A stretch of DNA of 7,909 nucleotides. Origin: Candidatus Methanocomedens sp. GTDB lineage: Archaea > Halobacteriota > Methanosarcinia > Methanosarcinales > Methanocomedenaceae. The notes beneath the pieces were generated by a model. It ran no database searches. It was not told where the DNA came from and was given only the letters and a program-made list of their open reading frames with translations. This document shows, in pieces, positions 4,889 through 7,909 of this stretch. The stretch's first letter is position 1. The number at the start of each line of letters is the position of its first letter. A program made the translations under genes and the position numbers. The stretch spans positions 1 through 7,909 of the forward strand of contig PYCK01000192.1 in the NCBI GenBank assembly GCA_009649835.1, in the 5' to 3' direction.

Positions 4889-6049
4889 GTGTATGAACTG
4901 TTCATAGCCATCAGGCATCTGACCTCGCGCCGCAGACAGACCATCTTTTCTGTACTGGCAGTGGGTCTGGCAGTTTTGCTGCTCATGTGGTCACAGGCGG
5001 TGATGGTGGGTTTTACCGAAGAGATGTATTCAAAGACCGTTGACAGGATGATGCCACATGTAACAGTTGAACCACAGGAAGGTGATGATTACATCCATCT
5101 GTACCGTAAACTCATAGAGGATATCAATGAGATCGATGGCGTGATAGGCATATCACCGGTACTTACCGGGCCGGCTACGTTTGAATACAAAGGCAAGAAC
5201 AAGAATGTGGTCATGCAGGGCATCCGGGTTGAGGGCCACGATTCCGTGATGTATATCAATGACGACATTATAGAGGGTAGTTTCAGAGATCTGGAGGTTT
5301 CGCCCAACACTGTTGTGGTAGGCGACGCCCTGGCAGAAAAACTGGATGTTGAAATTGGCGATACCATTGATGCATCCTTTCCTGAAGCGAATCCTGCAAA
5401 CCTGAAAGTGGTAGGCATCTATGACAGCGGTACGCCCATGGACGAAACTCTGGCAATTACTTCTTTGTCCACTGCACAGGATTTTCTTGACGTGTCCAAC
5501 GTTGTGACCACTATTTTAGTCCGCGTGGATGACCGGGAGCGTGCACAGGCCATATCAGACAGGATAGATACTATTGGGTATCCTGCTTCAGGCTGGAAAG
5601 AGACAAATCCCGAGATAATACAGACACTGAAAATGGAAGGGATAAGCAATGCCATCACACTGAGTCTTATCGTCATTATCGCATCTTTCGGAATCGTCAG
5701 TACCCTTTTCATGGTGGTCATGGAGAAGACCAAAGAGATAGGCATGCTAATGGCAATGGGAGTGTCAAGAAGAAGTATTTTGATAATATTCGTAATGGAA
5801 AGCGGCATCCTGGGATTGCTGGGTGCTTTAATGGGTGTGATACTGGGTGCGACGTTAGCCATATATATGGGGTCATATGACTATGGGTTTGAAGTCATGC
5901 CTGGCATCAGCTCGATTCCGTTTGTTGTCAGGATACAGGATGCGGCCATTATCGTGTTGTTCACATTCCTGTTAAATCTCATCGCCGGGATATACCCTGC
6001 CAGTCGTGCTTCAAAGCTTAAGCCAGTGGAGGCGATAGGCCGTGAGTGA
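4889..6049 (+). CDS. ABC transporter permease, FtsX/MacB (LolC/E-like) family, first copy
   Basis: A 386-residue permease with the MacB/LolC/E plan. A cytoplasmic start ending in SRRRQ leads to helix 1 (about 18-41), then a large extracytoplasmic MacB-PCD-like domain (about 42-250). Next come helix 2 (about 253-277), a cytoplasmic coupling segment EKTKEIGMLMAMGVSRRS, helix 3 (about 298-325) and helix 4 (about 350-372), ending in the family tail ASRASKLKPVEAIGRE. Such permeases usually relay ATPase strokes to their outer domains rather than form a classic channel. I prefer the GTG at 4889 over the GTG at 4880: GGTGAT (4879-4884) lies 4 bases before it, and the resulting MYELFIAIRHLTSRRRQ aligns with MFELDVATRHIKSRRRQ of the second copy. 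It is translationally coupled to the gene before it. Confidence 0.88.
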   Translation: MYELFIAIRHLTSRRRQTIFSVLAVGLAVLLLMWSQAVMVGFTEEMYSKTVDRMMPHVTVEPQEGDDYIHLYRKLIEDINEIDGVIGISPVLTGPATFEYKGKNKNVVMQGIRVEGHDSVMYINDDIIEGSFRDLEVSPNTVVVGDALAEKLDVEIGDTIDASFPEANPANLKVVGIYDSGTPMDETLAITSLSTAQDFLDVSNVVTTILVRVDDRERAQAISDRIDTIGYPASGWKETNPEIIQTLKMEGISNAITLSLIVIIASFGIVSTLFMVVMEKTKEIGMLMAMGVSRRSILIIFVMESGILGLLGALMGVILGATLAIYMGSYDYGFEVMPGISSIPFVVRIQDAAIIVLFTFLLNLIAGIYPASRASKLKPVEAIGRE

Positions 6050-6060
6050 GGGAGTTTGCC

Positions 6061-7227
6061 ATGTTTGAGTTAGATGTTGCCACAAGACATATCAAGTCAC
6101 GCCGGCGGCAGACCTTATTTTCCATAATTGCAGTATCACTGGCTGTGGGGATAATAATAATCTTCATGTCAATGATGAGCGGTTACACGAGTATATTGAT
6201 TGATTCAACAACTGAGAATCAGGCTCATATCACGGTCATGCCAAAGGAGGACGAGGATTACATACACCTCTACCACGGGCTTGAGAACCATATCTATACT
6301 CTGGAAGGTGTAGAAGGAGTTTCGTCATATTTCCAGAGTGAAGCTGCTTTGCAGTACCAGCACAACGCTGAAGGGGTGCTATTGTACGGTATCAATCCTG
6401 AAGATGAGAACCGGGTTGTCAACAGGGAAAAATATATGCTGGCAGGGGAGTTTGCATCAATTGAAAATCCCGGCAGCCGCATAATCCTGGGTTTTAAACT
6501 GGCCAAAAACCTTGATGTGGAGATGGGCGATACTGTCACAGCCCAGATCCCGGGAGCAGAATCTACTGATTTTACCATTACAGGCATATTCCAGACCGGA
6601 ACGCCGGTTGATGAAACAATGGCATTTGTAAATCTTGAACGGTTGCAGGACCTCTATGGATCCGGAGATGTGATAACAGGAATGGGGATAAAGTTGTCTG
6701 ATGCTTATGCTGCCGAAGACCTGGCTAACGGGATTGACCGGGAGACTGGCTATGATGCTATAAGCTGGATGGAGCAAAATGCAGAAATACTGACCCTTCT
6801 TGAAACCTCGGAGGGTATGGTTTATTTCTTTTATATTATCATCTTCGGCATATCGGGTTTTGGTGTCGCCAATGTCCTGATAATGATAGTCATGGAAAAG
6901 GTGGGTGAGATAGGCATGTTAATGGCAATGGGCACATCCCGGCGAAGTATAATGCTGATATTTCTGCTGGAGGCAGCGATACTGGGAATGTCCGGGGTTA
7001 TAATCGGTTGTATACTGGGATATGCCGCATCGGCGGCAATTGCATCTATCACCATACCCGTACCACCAGAGATGTATTTCGGAATGGACCACCTGCCCAT
7101 AGAAATAGAGCTCAAGAACTTCATCTCAGCCGGTATCTTTGCTATGGTCATCAATATCATAGCAGGTGTATTCCCGGCCCGGCGTGCTTCAAAAATGGAT
7201 CCAGTGGAGGCGATCTACAGTGTCTGA
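6061..7227 (+). CDS. ABC transporter permease, FtsX/MacB (LolC/E-like) family, second copy
   Basis: A 388-residue paralogue of the preceding permease with the same layout: helix 1 (about 17-41), an outer domain (about 42-250), helix 2 (about 253-278), coupling segment GEIGMLMAMGTSRRSI, helix 3, helix 4 and tail ARRASKMDPVEAI. Shared marks in the outer domain include DYIHLY, LDVE-x-GDT, and GTP-x-DET. The copies differ enough over their outer domains to suggest distinct roles in a heterodimer, as in LolC and LolE. The ATG at 6061 is chosen because GGAG (6051-6054) lies 6 bases ahead and the start then matches the first copy. The GTG at 6046 would add MREFA, with GGAGGCGAT (6028-6036) 9 bases ahead, and cannot be excluded. 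The substrate is not evident from the sequence. Confidence 0.88.
   Translation: MFELDVATRHIKSRRRQTLFSIIAVSLAVGIIIIFMSMMSGYTSILIDSTTENQAHITVMPKEDEDYIHLYHGLENHIYTLEGVEGVSSYFQSEAALQYQHNAEGVLLYGINPEDENRVVNREKYMLAGEFASIENPGSRIILGFKLAKNLDVEMGDTVTAQIPGAESTDFTITGIFQTGTPVDETMAFVNLERLQDLYGSGDVITGMGIKLSDAYAAEDLANGIDRETGYDAISWMEQNAEILTLLETSEGMVYFFYIIIFGISGFGVANVLIMIVMEKVGEIGMLMAMGTSRRSIMLIFLLEAAILGMSGVIIGCILGYAASAAIASITIPVPPEMYFGMDHLPIEIELKNFISAGIFAMVINIIAGVFPARRASKMDPVEAIYSV
7206..7214 (+). promoter_or_regulatory. Ribosome binding site of the ATPase gene, inside the permease tail
   Basis: GGAGGCGAT matches GGAGGTGAT at eight of nine positions and ends 5 bases before the GTG at 7220. The same bases code for Val-Glu-Ala-Ile in the conserved permease tail, so one stretch serves both. 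Confidence 0.6.
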
Positions 7228-7909
7228 TAAATATATAATCCAGATAAAGAACCTGACCAAGATATTCGGTGACGGAGTGGAGATAAAGGCCCTGGACGGC
7301 ATAAACCTGGATATTGAACGGGGTGAGTTTTTGGCTATTATCGGCCCTTCCGGTTCCGGCAAGAGTACACTGCTAAACCAGATAGGTATTCTTGACACGC
7401 CTACCAGCGGCACTATCCTGCTTGACGGGGTAGATGTCACGGAAATGTCTGATAAACAGCGCTCAAAAACAAGGAACAAGCAACTGGGATTTATTTTCCA
7501 GTACCATCACCTGCTTCCCGATTTCAATGCTCTTGAGAATGTGATGATGCCTCTTTTGATAAGCGGCATTAAATCGTCAAAGGCACGTGAGATCGCCCGC
7601 AGGGTGCTTGATGAAGTCGGGTTGGGCGACAGGATGGACCACAGGCCCAACCAGTTGTCAGGGGGCCAGAACCAGCGAGTCGCCATTGCACGGGCGCTGG
7701 TAAATAAACCCAGTATCGTTATCGGGGACGAGCCCACAGGCAACCTTGACTCAAAGGCCAGCGAGAATATCTATGAACTGCTGCGCAAATTAAACCGTGA
7801 GCACAACCAGACCTTTATACTGGTGACCCATGACGAGCGCATGGCTGCCAAGACCGACCGGATCATCAGGCTGGTGGACGGCCGGGTTGCTGAGAATTCT
7901 ATCAATTCC
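7220..7909 (+). CDS. ABC transporter ATP-binding protein, LolD/MacB type, cut by the window edge
   Basis: 230 codons are open from the GTG at 7220 to the last base, giving nearly a whole LolD-size subunit; only a few residues and the stop are probably missing. Motifs in order are Walker A GPSGSGKST (42-50), Q-loop with Q94 in FIFQYHHLLPDFNALENV, signature LSGGQ (146-150) followed by NQR in place of the commoner QQR, Walker B IVIGDEP with D170 and E171, D-loop LDS (176-178), and the switch histidine H204 in LVTHDE. The order of segments and GNLDS are typical of the LolD/MacB/FtsE group that pairs with FtsX-fold permeases. The GTG overlaps the permease stop by 8 bases and has a ribosome binding site within the permease gene. 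It should power the two permeases upstream. Confidence 0.92.
   Translation, partial: MSDKYIIQIKNLTKIFGDGVEIKALDGINLDIERGEFLAIIGPSGSGKSTLLNQIGILDTPTSGTILLDGVDVTEMSDKQRSKTRNKQLGFIFQYHHLLPDFNALENVMMPLLISGIKSSKAREIARRVLDEVGLGDRMDHRPNQLSGGQNQRVAIARALVNKPSIVIGDEPTGNLDSKASENIYELLRKLNREHNQTFILVTHDERMAAKTDRIIRLVDGRVAENSINS

Noticed and set aside
6046..6060. GTG at 6046 as the start of the second permease
   Set aside because: The ATG at 6061 has closer GGAG spacing and gives an N-terminus that aligns with the first copy. Kept only as an alternative.

Overview
The window looks archaeal, most likely a euryarchaeon of the Methanosarcinales or a relative (methanogen or ANME/Methanoperedens-like). The reasons are ribosome binding sites close to GGAGGTGAT, AT-rich TATA-like promoters about 25 bp upstream of expected transcription starts, frequent GTG and TTG starts, a surface protein ending in a PGF-CTERM-like sorting tail, and the protein types present. 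The lineage is inferred from style and gene content, not from a marker gene.

Layout. Bases 1-227 are the 3' end of a small membrane protein. At 320-718 is a flavin-binding split-barrel (PNPOx-family) protein, and at 758-1111 a small acidic protein I do not recognise; both are on the plus strand. Converging on them from the minus strand, with only 8 bp between, is a two-gene operon (2879 down to 1120). It encodes an HgdB-like 2-hydroxyacyl-CoA dehydratase/reductase-family Fe-S protein, followed with a 4-base ATGA overlap by its ATP-dependent activator. The activator carries an unusual in-frame block of twelve 9-bp tandem repeats.

A divergent control region (2880-3032) separates this operon from a rightward cluster. 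It holds a TATA box for each direction and a 17-bp palindrome at the predicted start of the tetR transcript. The cluster consists of a TetR regulator (3033-3671), a possible 36-residue protein overlapping its stop, and then a tightly coupled transporter operon. The operon encodes a secreted three-domain PGF-CTERM protein (3783-4883), two paralogous FtsX/MacB-type permeases (4889-6049 and 6061-7227) and a LolD/MacB-type ATPase (7220 to the window edge).

How it fits together. The transporter operon looks like an archaeal MacB/LolCDE-type ABC machine made of two different permeases and one ATPase, with a dedicated cell-surface partner and probable TetR control. The minus-strand operon looks like an ATP-driven low-potential electron-transfer pair with no second dehydratase subunit in view, so its substrate is unknown.
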